Below are positions 38,557 through 51,123 of a DNA stretch of 64,000 nt, in pieces. Every line of letters begins with the position of its first letter. The stretch's first letter is position 1. Made by a program: the position numbers and the translations under genes. Below the pieces are notes generated by a model. That model did no database searches, was not told the DNA's origin, and worked only from the letters and a program-made list of their open reading frames with translations. The DNA is from Cherax quadricarinatus (Eukaryota; Arthropoda; Malacostraca; Decapoda; Parastacidae), in NCBI RefSeq assembly GCF_038502225.1, contig NC_091325.1, forward strand, positions 27,525,924-27,589,923, in the 5' to 3' direction.

Positions 38557-41500
38557 TTATAACGCCAATAAATTCCCTATTGTTAGTCCTCTATAACCTT
38601 CAGAAAAATACTCTTCCCACCTTTTCCCAAAAATGTCTCTGTTGCGACACAAAGTTCGATAAAACGTCGCCGCCAAAGTCCTTCTCAGCACATCCCCACC
38701 CACCTTCCCCCTCATACCCCATAAAACATATATGTAGTCCACGATGACATATGCTAAACCTCTTACCACACTCTCCTCCACACCACTCATATCAAGACTC
38801 AACGCTCGCAATACCGCCACACCTTGACCCCCCACCCTCACCACTACCTTACGCATCCATACCCTGATGCACTCCAAACCTTCACAAAAATAGACGACAT
38901 GATACGCAGTCTCTTCCCCACTGCATCTGCCACACCCCCCACCCTCAATAACCCTCCTATCTCGGAGCATCGCTCCCGTTGGCAAAATCCCATGCAGGAA
39001 ACGGTACATAACCTCACGCGCCCTAGGTCGTATCCTTAATTTACTAAACCTTCGCCATATTACATCCCATGCATACATGGGGTAGATCCCTTCAACCGGC
39101 GCCACTACATGTCTCTCTAACAATTTACACAAAGTTCCCACCTTTACTTTTCCTGGTTCCCTGGCTAACATTAAGGCGCGTAACACTGTCTCGCATTCCT
39201 TCATTTCCGCCCCTCCATACCATTTCCTCAGGTGAGCATGTACCTTATCTAGCTGACCCTCCCTCCATCCACCTGCACTCATCACTTCCCTCTTAATAAA
39301 CACACATTTCACGCGCTTTCTCAAGTCCAACAAACCCAACCCTCCCCTACATACCGGCAATGTCACTACCTCCCTTCGCAACCAGTTGCACCCTGAACCC
39401 CACAAAAATTTGAACACCATTCTAAGAATACTCGTGATCGCCGTTCCTGTTAACGGCATCACAGCCGAAACAAACCAGACTTTACTATATAGTAATACAT
39501 TGATGACAATTACACGCTGCCTAAGGGTTAAATGGTGAGGTCGCAGCATTCCCAACCGTCGCTGCACCTGTTCCACCATCCTATTCGAATTGCTAACCCT
39601 TGCAGCACTCAGGTCAGCCTCATACATGACACCGCAGATTTTCAGACTCCCGGTCCTCCGCTGCACAACATCACATCCCCAATCTAATCTCTCTGTCCAC
39701 TCTCCCAGCCCCATGATCATTGACTTTTCCAGATTTACCTTCATCCCAGTAGCTCTCCCAAAAGTGTGTACAACTTCCCCCAAAAGTCCTAACCGTGTCT
39801 CCTCACTTGCCAAAATAGTGGTATCATCAACATAGCCCACCAAACCAGGCCACGGCTTCAGCTCACCATCCCTCCCCCCCGTCCTTAGACGATCCTCCAC
39901 CATCCTATAAAAGGGATCCTGAACACATGCAAACAATATTTGTGATAAAGGACATCCCTGCCGAAGACCCCGCTCCATGTTGACTCCCCCCCCCCACACA
40001 CCCATTGATTTGCACCCTTACCTTCGCATTTGAGTACAGCGTATCCACCCACCCCACTATTTCTTCGCCAAACCCCTGTCGTAGGAGAATATCCCTCAAA
40101 GCCTTTCTTTCCACCCTATCATAAGCCCCTTGCCAATCCAACGCCACCAACGCTCCTCTTTCCCTTTCCATGTCCTCCAGGAACCCCTTGATAATCCCGT
40201 GGCCCACGCTCATTGACCTACCAGGTAAACCAAACTGAGACTCAAACACGACCCTCCCCACAACACATTTAAGCCGATTCCCAAGAATTTTCGCAAATAA
40301 TTTATAATCAGCACAAAGCAATGAAATGGCTCGATAATCCCGAAGGGTACTCTGCTGTTTACCCTTTGGGACCAACACCACCACCGCCGTTGCCTGAGAT
40401 TCTCCCATCTTACCTCCGTCTTTCATGGCATTCATTAACCTTACTAGGAAACCCCTAAGCAGACCCCAGTGCTGTACATAAAATTCGCTAGGTAAACCAT
40501 CGATCCCGGGTGCCTTACCCTTCCTCATGTCCATAAGGGCTCTCCATATTTCCCCCTCCTCAATGACCCCACCCAGTGCCTCCCGATCACTCCTCCCCAG
40601 TTTGCACGGCACATACTCACATACCTTCCCAAGAACCTCACCATCCACCCCACTACTTTTCCCGTATTCCTCAAACCATCTATCTGCATATGCACTCATC
40701 CCCTTGGTGTCCCTTAATACCTGACCCTCTCTAAAACCCCCCACAGAAGATATGACTTGCAAACCCGGTATTGTAGTCGTTCGCTGTCGTACCTTCTGTC
40801 CTCGCAGCACACAAGCTGATGGCTTGTCGCCCCAGAGTACTTCGTCTAACCCCGCCTGTACCCGTACAGCTGCAAAACGTTCTTCTTGCAAATCCCGTAT
40901 TCTGTCCTTCAACATGTGTATATCCTCCACCGGGTACACCCCGGCCACCGCCCCCCCCTCGTAACAATTCCGTAATCTAGATTCTAAGTAATTTGACAAA
41001 CCATACCGCAATTGATTAATGCGTTTGCCCTCCCTCACATAAAAATGACGTATTCGTAACTTAGCCACACTATCCCACCATCCTACCACGTCTTCCTCAG
41101 TTCTTCTGTCGGCACAGAGCTGTTCCCAAAATATTGCAAACGCTTCCACTCCCTCCCTATCCCCCAAAACCATCGTGTTCAGTTTCCAATAACTTCCCTG
41201 CCTACGAGCCAAAGCATCCCATCCCACCTCCACTAATACCGCCCTATGATCGGAAGACACCATCTCTATAGTTTTAAAAGACTCTACCAAAACCCTCTGA
41301 GATAAATATAACCTGTCCAAACGAGCCGCATATCCCCTTCTTATAAACGTATGTTCCACCTCCCACAGACCTCCCCCGAAAGCATCACGTAACTGAAGAT
41401 CTCTAAGCAGGCCCCCCAAGACTGAGGAAAAATATCCCGCTCCTCTGGGTTCCACGTCTGTCTTCTTAATTACACAATTCCAATCCCCCCCCACAATCGC

Positions 41501-41929
41501 GACAGACGGTAACGTGCGTAGGTAATACACGAGCTCCTCCCGCACAAAATCCATCTTCACTTTCACGTCACTTTCTGCTGGGGCATACACACACACAAAC
41601 GCCACTCTCTCTCCCATCCACCATCCTTCCACACGTAATACTCTCCCCCCTCCCCCCCCCTCTTTCCTATGCAATACAAACGGGCCCGCCTCCCTGATCA
41701 ACACACCCACTCCTCCTTTTAAACGCTCAGACGGCAACACATAAGCCTGATACCCAGGCACCACTAATTCACGACCAAGCTTAAAATTGTGCTCCTGCAC
41801 AAAAGCTACGTCAACCTTATACCTATTCAAAAACATCCTGAAGCACTCCCGTTTAACACCATCACACAGACCATTAATATTTATTGTTACACACCTGAGG
41901 CCAGTTTAAGGTTTCCTTCCCCGCCTCAT
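38557..41929 (-). pseudogene. LINE-A ORF2: APE endonuclease plus reverse transcriptase
   Basis: N-terminal apurinic-like endonuclease: VTININGL, VAFVQEHN (catalytic Glu), GGVGVLI, VYAPAESD, IVGGDWN (Asp/Asn), RLDRLY and SSDHRAV (Asp-His). Reverse transcriptase: GLPSEFYVQHWG, DYRAISLL, QFGLPGRS, VALDWQGAYDRVE (motif A), LRQGCPLSQILFA (motif B) and GYVDDTTIL (motif C). A C-terminal Cys/His cluster CGRC…H…C (CGRCSGEETAYHVVYFC) follows, and the protein ends LTIGNLLAL at 38557. All expected catalytic residues are present. Two lesions are seen: a TAA at 41906-41908, seven codons after the ATG at 41929-41927 that sits one base past the ORF1 stop, and a frameshift at the C-run near 39987-39998. The next in-frame ATG is 41836. 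Total length about 1,120 codons, normal for an APE-RT LINE. Confidence 0.9.
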
Positions 41930-41930
41930 G

Positions 41931-43337
41931 TCAAGATTCTTCCCTTTCAGACTGTTCCCCTGGACTGTGCCCTTGCCACAGTTTCCCCCCTCCTTCCCAA
42001 CCATCCCCCCCCTTCTGTTGTGGCCCTCTCGCAGAGTCACTCTGGGTACCATAACCCCATGTCTTTTTCCCCGGCCTTTGCGCCGGTGTCAGAACATCGT
42101 CCGAATCTGACGCTGCTGCCCTTTTCCTTGTAGCTCCCTCAGTTTCCATATCTGAGTCCTGGGAGCCAGCACAATGGACTTCCACCTCTACCACCCTTAA
42201 TCCGCCTCCATGCCCCTCCATGGCACTCGCACTGTCCACCACAGGTGCCACCTGATCCTCCCCTTCCCCACACACACCTTCTACCCTGATCCCAGGGTCT
42301 TGTTCGCTGTAACTCTCCACCTCCGTAGACTGTAACATAGCCTGTATCACCGTCTCCAACTCCTCCTCAATAGCCTTCACTGCTGCGCCCTCCTGTACCT
42401 CCTCACTTGACAACTGTACTGTTGATGGGCCAGGTGATTCATGGATCACCACTTCTTCCGATTCCCCAGGAGGAGCCACCACCACTTCACTCCACATGCG
42501 ACCACGCCCTCCTCCTTGCACCCGTTCTTCTTTAGGCATCGGGTGCTCATGCGCAGGTGCTCCGCCCCTTGCCGGCCCAGGAGCCACTGTTGATGGGCCA
42601 GGTGATTCATGGATCACCACTTCTTCCGATTCCACTGGAGGAGCCACTACCTCTTCACTCCACATGCGACCACGCCCTCCTCCTTGCCCCCGTTCTTCCT
42701 TAGGCATCGGGTGCTCATGCGCAGGTGCTCCGCCCCTTGCCGGCCCAGGAGCCATACTCCGCTTGCCACAGTCTGCCGCCATATGGTCAAATTCGCCACA
42801 CAGTCGGCACGTACGTCTCTGCCCCGCATACGCTACCATTACCTGGGTTCTAAACTCTTCGAGATATACATACGAGGGTATAGGATGCCTAAGCGTCATC
42901 TTGAGATTAAAAGAACCCTCAGGAAATCCTGTGTAAGCACCTTTTACCCATTTGCCAGGTTGGGCCAGATGTACAGTTCCATAACGTTCGAAAACATTTC
43001 GAATATCTACCTCATCAGCCTCAAAAGGCACGTTGCGGAGCTTAACCCACGAATAATGTCGTGATACATCAATCAACTTGACCCTCACTGCCGGTGTTAC
43101 AGTAATGCTGACATCTTGGTAACGATCAACCAAAGCCTCGTATACTTGAGCAGTTAGCACTTTCACGAAAATTCTATATACACCGTTCAGTGCCACTCCA
43201 TATAAATCCTCGTCTCTGATGCCATATGTCTCTCGTATAATTTTGGGCAATAACACATCGACTGACGTAGGTGTTAAAGCCCCACTAATAAGTTCAATGC
43301 CCACAGTATTCACTCTCCTGCGAACACCTGGCGCCAT
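41931..43337 (-). CDS. LINE-A ORF1, nucleic-acid-binding Gag-like protein
   Basis: 468 codons from ATG (MAPGVRRRVNTVGIELISG) to TGA at 41931-41933. Residues about 90-130 resemble an RRM-like fold (WVKLRNVPFEADEVDIRNVF). A single CCHC zinc knuckle follows at about residue 177 (CRLCGEFDHMAADCGKR, spacing C-x2-C-x4-H-x4-C). Next is a Pro/Gly/Glu-rich linker holding a 56-residue tandem duplication (APGPARGGAPAHEHPMPKEE twice), then an acidic region and a basic patch (RKRAA). ORF1 proteins of LINEs bind the element RNA; that role is inferred. The frame is uninterrupted, unlike ORF2. The ORF2 ATG follows after one base (TGA-c-ATG), suggesting coupled translation. Confidence 0.88.
   Translation of the reverse strand: MAPGVRRRVNTVGIELISGALTPTSVDVLLPKIIRETYGIRDEDLYGVALNGVYRIFVKVLTAQVYEALVDRYQDVSITVTPAVRVKLIDVSRHYSWVKLRNVPFEADEVDIRNVFERYGTVHLAQPGKWVKGAYTGFPEGSFNLKMTLRHPIPSYVYLEEFRTQVMVAYAGQRRTCRLCGEFDHMAADCGKRSMAPGPARGGAPAHEHPMPKEERGQGGGRGRMWSEEVVAPPVESEEVVIHESPGPSTVAPGPARGGAPAHEHPMPKEERVQGGGRGRMWSEVVVAPPGESEEVVIHESPGPSTVQLSSEEVQEGAAVKAIEEELETVIQAMLQSTEVESYSEQDPGIRVEGVCGEGEDQVAPVVDSASAMEGHGGGLRVVEVEVHCAGSQDSDMETEGATRKRAAASDSDDVLTPAQRPGKKTWGYGTQSDSARGPQQKGGDGWEGGGKLWQGHSPGEQSEREES
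42421..42756. repeat. 168-bp in-frame tandem duplication in ORF1
   Basis: gttgatgggccaggtgattc recurs at 42421 and 42589, exactly 168 bp (56 codons) apart. The two copies differ at a few bases (for example ccaggaggag versus actggaggag). The duplication lengthens the linker after the zinc knuckle without breaking the frame. Confidence 0.93.
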
Positions 43338-43507
43338 GTCGTTGACTGATTAGCTCGTCTGGGAAACAGTAGAGGGGTGCAAAGCACGTCCGCACTCTAC
43401 CTCATCCAGGCAGCGAATGCACAACACCTCCTCGTACCACTGCTGTCAGGTTACTGAGGAGCGTCAGGCAAGGGGGTCTGCACGGCCCAATAGCGATGCA
43501 GACAATA

Positions 43508-43585
43508 CTGTCACCCCTCCATTACCCCCCAAAAATGGTTAAATTACCCCCAGGGGGTAATTTACCCCCAGTTTGGGAACCACTG
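43508..43585. mobile_element. hAT-like terminal fragment
   Basis: The segment ends gtttgggaaccactg at 43585; read from that end it starts cagtggttcccaaac, the form of many hAT transposon termini (family knowledge). Just inside is a perfect 12-bp inverted repeat, taaattaccccc (43540-43551) and gggggtaattta (43553-43564), around one base. The opposite terminus is not visible within the window, so this is a single end or a truncated MITE abutting the LINE-A 5' region. Confidence 0.55.
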
Positions 43586-43900
43586 ATCTAGGGGATTCCC
43601 TCAGGTCCATGTGCCCAGGATTCCACTCGTTTTCCCTCAGGTATTCAACTTGCACAACTTGTCAGACACTGCAACATCATGGAATCTTGCTTCAGAGAAC
43701 ATCTACATGACCTCCTTACGGCTACAACAACTAACCCATCCCCTTGGGTGTGACCTACTTCCACTGGGGAATCCCGCCTACCGGCGACTATGCCCTCGTC
43801 TGCTACATGTCCCTATCCACTGACATCTATATAAGCGCCAATCGCCTTGCCTGTGCTCCAGAATCTCTACAACCACCCTACTCTCCACAGTAACTCCAAG
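43586..43900 (+). mobile_element. TATA-bearing dispersed repeat, cut by the assembly gap
   Basis: Contains gtcagacactgcaacatc (43658-43675) and ggaatcttg, and, about 165 bases later, tctatataagcgc (43827-43839), in the same order and at similar spacing as at 9782-9944 (gtcagacactgcaac, gtatcttgg, gttatataagg). The two are therefore members of one family of promoter-like retroelement 5' modules. No reading frame. The sequence runs into the N gap. Confidence 0.6.
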
Positions 43901-44000
43901 NNNNNNNNNNNNNNNNNNNNNNNNNNNNNNNNNNNNNNNNNNNNNNNNNNNNNNNNNNNNNNNNNNNNNNNNNNNNNNNNNNNNNNNNNNNNNNNNNNNN
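43901..44000. other. Assembly gap (100 N)
   Basis: Exactly 100 undetermined bases, a conventional placeholder for a gap of unknown size. The flanks are unrelated (a TATA-type repeat and LINE-C), so the 3' end of LINE-C lies in or beyond the gap. Confidence 0.99.
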
Positions 44001-46134
<2,134 letters not shown>

Positions 46135-46135
<1 letters not shown>

Positions 46136-46686
46136 TATAATTGTGGCATGTTTGTGTCAGAAGCCAGACATAGGTATGGTAAGATTGTGGACAGTGGAGT
46201 CAGAGTGCACTTGCTGTGGATTCCATCTCACATTGGTCTTCAGATGCATGATAGAACTGATAAATTGGCTAAGCTGTATGCTTTCATAGAGGGAGTAGAT
46301 TACAATCTTGAGTTGTCATGTAGTAGTTTGAGAACAATAATACGAAAAGAACTTCAAATGAATTTTATTGACTTAAGACTCAGGGAGATTGACACCAGTC
46401 AGTCCATCTATCATCATTCTATCATGCAGGAGGATGTCACTACCGCCCGGCTCCGGCTGGGTTACAAGTATCTATGGCAGGTTAAATCACCACCACCAAA
46501 TGTAGACCAAACGAAATGTAAACTTTGCCAGATGGACTATTGTCACACCCTGCGTCATTATGTACTGGAGTGTGATGAATTTAGAGACAACTCACTCAGA
46601 AATGTTCAAGAAATGGCATAGTATTTTATCCACAGTGGTATATTACAGACCATTCTGGAGAAATACCCTGACTTTGCTAGCTGTAA
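46135..46686 (+). pseudogene. LINE-D: RNase H end and C-terminal zinc finger
   Basis: The plus frame begins inside a protein: [28 protein letters not shown]…DRTDKLAK (C-terminal RNase H motif with the conserved His and Asp), TARLRLGYKYLWQV, then CKLCQMDYCHTLRHYVLEC, a CCHC-type finger typical of Jockey/I-group LINE termini. An in-frame TAG (46619-46621) interrupts EMA…YFIHSGILQTILEKY; the natural end is probably the TAA after DFASCK at about 46686-46689. No RT domain remains, being truncated at the (TA)n. The single stop suggests a moderately recent copy. Confidence 0.88.
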
Positions 46687-46698
46687 ATAAAGCATTAC

Positions 46699-47440
<742 letters not shown>

Positions 47441-47457
47441 ACTTAAACTAACACTGG

Positions 47458-47590
47458 CTTTTAAACACTTTGACCACTGTTATTTAGACTCTCTGAACAC
47501 TTACTTAAACACTCTGAACACTGTTATTTAAACAATCTGAACAATGTTTTTAAACACTTTTGAGCACTCTTTATTAAACACTGTTAAAGT
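47458..47590. repeat. Degenerate ~24-30-bp repeat
   Basis: Four or five imperfect copies of tttaaacactctgaacactg with variable spacing. Confidence 0.75.
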
Positions 47591-47759
47591 TCTACAACTC
47601 TATGGCGGAAACCTGAGGTACTTAATTATTGGTTAATCTAGGGAATAGTGACTTTCCTGGTGTTCACGAGGCACATGATTATAGTTGTGGAAAATGTTTT
47701 CAAATGCAACAGAAACCTGTTTTACTACATTAAATGGAAAAATCAACTAATCACACGTT

Positions 47760-47852
47760 CCATAATGAAACTTTTGTGTCGTTCAATAATGAAACTTTTG
47801 TGTCGTTCCATAACGAAACTTTTGTGTCGTTCCATAATGGTACTTTTGTGTC
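47760..47852. repeat. 24-bp minisatellite, about 4 copies
   Basis: Unit ataatgaaacttttgtgtcg plus ttcc/ttca. The last copy has ggt for gaa. In all forward frames it is open but unremarkable. Confidence 0.92.
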
Positions 47853-47940
47853 TGAAACTGCCCAGCAGACTTTCAGTGGTGGAATTCATCGAGGGAACAA
47901 CTTCCACCAACACGTTTCATCCGAGAACTTTTATGGGGTG

Positions 47941-47974
47941 AAACTCACACCCAAATGCTCCAGGGTGTGAGTTT
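47941..47974. other. Perfect 12-bp inverted repeat (hairpin)
   Basis: aaactcacaccc (47941-47952) and gggtgtgagttt (47963-47974) around a 10-base loop. No U-run or gene end is nearby that would assign it a terminator or regulatory role. Confidence 0.9.
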
Positions 47975-48384
47975 TGCTTCATAAACGTGAGATTATTTAG
48001 TCGGTGATGGTTCTCATAAAAATAGTCCATAATTAATAAACAGATTTACGGAAGAATATTTGTCAAAAAATATACAATTTTATACTTACAAATGTAAATA
48101 TATAAGCAGAGACAGGTACACAATTAGAACAGATTCTTGGTAGAAAGAATACAGATACTTTTAGTCTGAGGATAAAAGCAGTTCGTCGCACTGCTGCTGC
48201 TTGTTCCTCTTCACATTATTTAATCTCGTTATTTGCGCTTAACTGAGATTTAATTAGGAACAGTTTAGGTTAAACGTTACATAACGAATATGTAATTCCA
48301 GGTATTGTTTGCGATCGTTTAGAAACTGACATGTAAACACGCTAGAAAACAGTATGACTATCATGAAGAATGTTAATTTAAACA
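47975..48384. other. Unique AT-rich sequence
   Basis: No gene or element recognised between the hairpin and LINE-E. Confidence 0.5.
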
Positions 48385-50195
48385 AGATGGGTCCTACACA
48401 GATGACAGCAAGGAAATGAGTGAGCTACTCAAGTCTCAATATGACTCAGTTTTTAGCAAGCCGCTAACCAGACTGAGAGTCGATGATCAAATTGATTTTT
48501 TTATGAGAGAGCCACAGAATTTGGTTAACACAAGCCTATCTGATGTTATTCTGACTCCAAATGACTTGGAACAGGCGATAAATGACATACCCATGCACTC
48601 TGCCCCAGGGCCAGACTCATGGAACTCCTTGTTCATCAAGAACCGCAAGAAGCCCTTATCACGAGCTTTTACCATCCTATGGAGAGGGAGCATGGACACA
48701 GGGGTCGTCCCACAGTTACTAAAAACAACAGACATAGCCCCACTCCACAAAGGGGCAGTAAATCGATAGCAAAGAACTACAGACCGATAGCACTAACATC
48801 CCATATCATAAAAATCTTTGAAAGGGTCCTAAGAAGCAAAATCACCACCCATCTAGAAACCCATCAATTACACAACCCAGGGCAATATAGGTTTAGAACA
48901 GGTCGCTCCTGTCTGTCTCAACTATTGGATCACTACGACAAGGTCCTAGATGCACTAGAAGACAAAAAGAATGCAGATGTAATATATACAGACTTTGCAA
49001 AAGCCTTCGACAAGTGGGACCATGGCGTAATAGCGCACAAAATAGTTGGTCGATGGATCTATAATTTCCTCACTAACAGAACAAAGAGTAGTAGTCAACA
49101 GAGTTAAGTCCGAGGCAGCTACGGTGAAAAGCTCTGTTCCACAAGGCACAGTACTCGCTCCCATCTTGTTTCTCATCCTCATATCTGACATAGACAAGGA
49201 TGTCAGCCACAGCACCGTGTCTTCCTTTGCAGATGACACCCGAATCTGCATGACAGTGTCTTCCATTGCAGACACTGCAAGGCTCCAGGCGGACATCAAC
49301 CAAATCTTTCAGTGGGCTGCGGAAAACAATGTGAAGTTCAACAATGAGAAATTTCAATTACTCAGATACGGTAAACACCAGGAAATTAAATCTTCATTAG
49401 AGTACAAAACAAATTCTGGCCACAAAATAGAGCGAAACACCAACGTCAAAGACCTGGGAGTGATCATGTCGGAAGATCTCACCTTCAAGGACCATAACAT
49501 TATATCAATCGCATCTGCTGGAAAAATGACAGGATGGATAATGAAAACCTTCAAAACTAGGGATGCCAAGTCCATGATGACACTCTTCAGGTCACTTGTC
49601 TATCTAGGCTGGAATATTGCTGCACACTAACAGCACCTTTCAAGGCAGGTGAAATTGATGACCTAGAAAATGAACAGAGAACCTTCACGGCGCGCATAAC
49701 GGAGATAAAATACCTCAATTACTGGGAGCGCTTGAGGTTCCTGAACCTGTATTCCCTGGAACGCAGGCGGGAGAGATACATGATTATATACACCTGGAAA
49801 ATCCTAGAGGGACTAGTACCGAACTTGCACACGAAAATCACTCACTACGAAAGCAAAAGACTTGGCAGACGATGCAACATCCCCCCAGTGAAGAGCAGGG
49901 GTGTCATTAGCACGTTAAGAGACCATACAATAAGTGTCAGGGGCCCGAGACTGTTCAACTGCCTCCCAGCATACATAAGGGGGATTACCAACAGACCCCT
50001 GGCAGTCTTCAAGCTGGCACTGGACAAGCACCTAAAGTCGGTACCTGACCAGCCGGGCTGTGGCTCGTACGTTGGTTTGCGTGCAGCCAGCAGTAACAGC
50101 CTGGTTGATCAAGCTCTGATCCACCAGGATGCCTGGTCACAGGCCGGGCCGCGGGGGCGTTGACCCCCGGAACTCTCTCCAGGTAAACTCAAGGT
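48385..50195 (+). pseudogene. LINE-E: reverse transcriptase with decayed frames
   Basis: Starts in mid-protein (DSKEMSELLKSQYDSVFS), then SAPGPDSWNSLFIKN and TTDIAPLHKGA. After a frameshift at about 48765 come KNYRPIALTSHIIKIFERVL, GQYRFRTGRSCLSQLL and YTDFAKAFDKWDHG (motif A). After a second shift near 49060 come KSSVPQGTVLAPILFL (motif B), SSFADDTRICM (motif C) and NVKDLGVIMSEDL. After a third near 49620 come ENEQRTFTARITEIK, YWERLRFLNLYSLERRRERY, LFNCLPAYIRG and the end …DQALIHQDAWSQAGPRGR*. The tail is cccccggaactctctccagg followed by two gtaaactc words, a LINE 3' end I recall as abundant in decapods. CR1/Jockey-type RT order; 5'-truncated, no endonuclease, inactive. Confidence 0.9.
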
Positions 50196-50201
50196 AAACT
50201 C

Positions 50202-50403
50202 ACATCCTGAAGGTCATGCCACTCACATCTTGGAGATCATGTCACTCACAACATCCTGGAGGTCATGTCACTCACAACATCCTGAAGGTCATGCCACTCA
50301 CATCTTGGAGATCATGTCACTCACAACATCCTGGAGGTCATGTCACTCACAACATCCTGCAGGTCATGTCACTCACAACATCCTGCAGGTCATGTCACTC
50401 CTC
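50202..50403. repeat. 26-bp minisatellite, about 8 copies
   Basis: Units of the form catcctggaggtcatgtcac plus tcacaa, with shorter variants (catcttggagatcatg). It begins directly after the gtaaactc tail of LINE-E. Confidence 0.9.
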
Positions 50404-51123
50404 AAATACTTTAGTGGTAAAGATATTCTTCCTCTGCTACTGTACACCAGAATCTAAGATTTTCATTTATGATAAAATAAATCAATTCACCTTTTAAGCC
50501 AGTTTCAAACAATGATATTTAATATAATTAGCATTTATTAAATTACTAAATAGTGCACAATGGTGTGTCAGGACTCAGTACAGTCAGGTAACATCACCTG
50601 GTATACGTAGGACCCTAAAACTGATATTAAATTAAATATAATTTAGTGTTCCATAACATTAATGGTGTAAAATATACTACGATTAATATACTACAGTACT
50701 TGATAATATAAAAATTATGGTTGCAGAGTTCGGATCACAGCTGCTGGTCCCGCCTCTACGTTGGCCGCTCTTCGGTGTGTATGTGCGCGCGTGTGGGCAT
50801 GTGTGTACATTTGTGTGTGCCAGCGTTTGTGTGTGTGTGTATAATATTGTGTGTGCCAGAGTGTGTGTGTGTGTGCGTGTGTACGCAAAAATTATTATTT
50901 TCAGACCAGCCATTTAGACTCACACTTTTATTATGCTCCTCATACCCATCCATTGTGAGGAAGTCAATAAAGATTACAGGCGAGAAATAAAAATATATAA
51001 TATTTACCTTTTAATTAAAATTACGTTATTGAGAAAAAGCGATATTACATTTAGAATCAGTGTTCCAAATATTAGTTACATTAGGTAGGTTTCTGTTATG
51101 AAAATGAAGGATGTTACAACCCT
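50404..51123. other. Unique AT-rich sequence with a short (GT)-rich stretch
   Basis: The (GT)-rich part is at about 50777-50885. No gene recognised. Confidence 0.5.

Larger units (their letters stand above)
37720..43500 (-). mobile_element. LINE-A, near-complete non-LTR retrotransposon (Tx1/L1-like)
   Basis: Minus-strand element with ORF1 (43337-41931), ORF2 (41929-38557, one stop and one frameshift) and a 3' UTR of about 800 bases. The 3' UTR shares blocks with the plus-strand copy at 17968-20872 (tgtgttgcagcac; tatagcc…tggc; atgttttaaa). The exact ends are uncertain. The 3' end lies between about 37715 and 37770 with no long A-run visible, and the 5' end lies between the ORF1 start and the hAT-like sequence at 43508. 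Assignment to the Tx1/L1 group rests on the RT-to-C-terminus pattern (GCPLSQILFACVQDPFYRM, YVDD, ATGMKVNLEKS) and is family knowledge, not a search result. Confidence 0.85.

Noticed and set aside
42496..43064. Plus-strand frames of about 150 codons over LINE-A ORF1
   Set aside because: They are antisense shadows of the ORF1 coding strand, which carries the zinc knuckle and RRM-like motifs.
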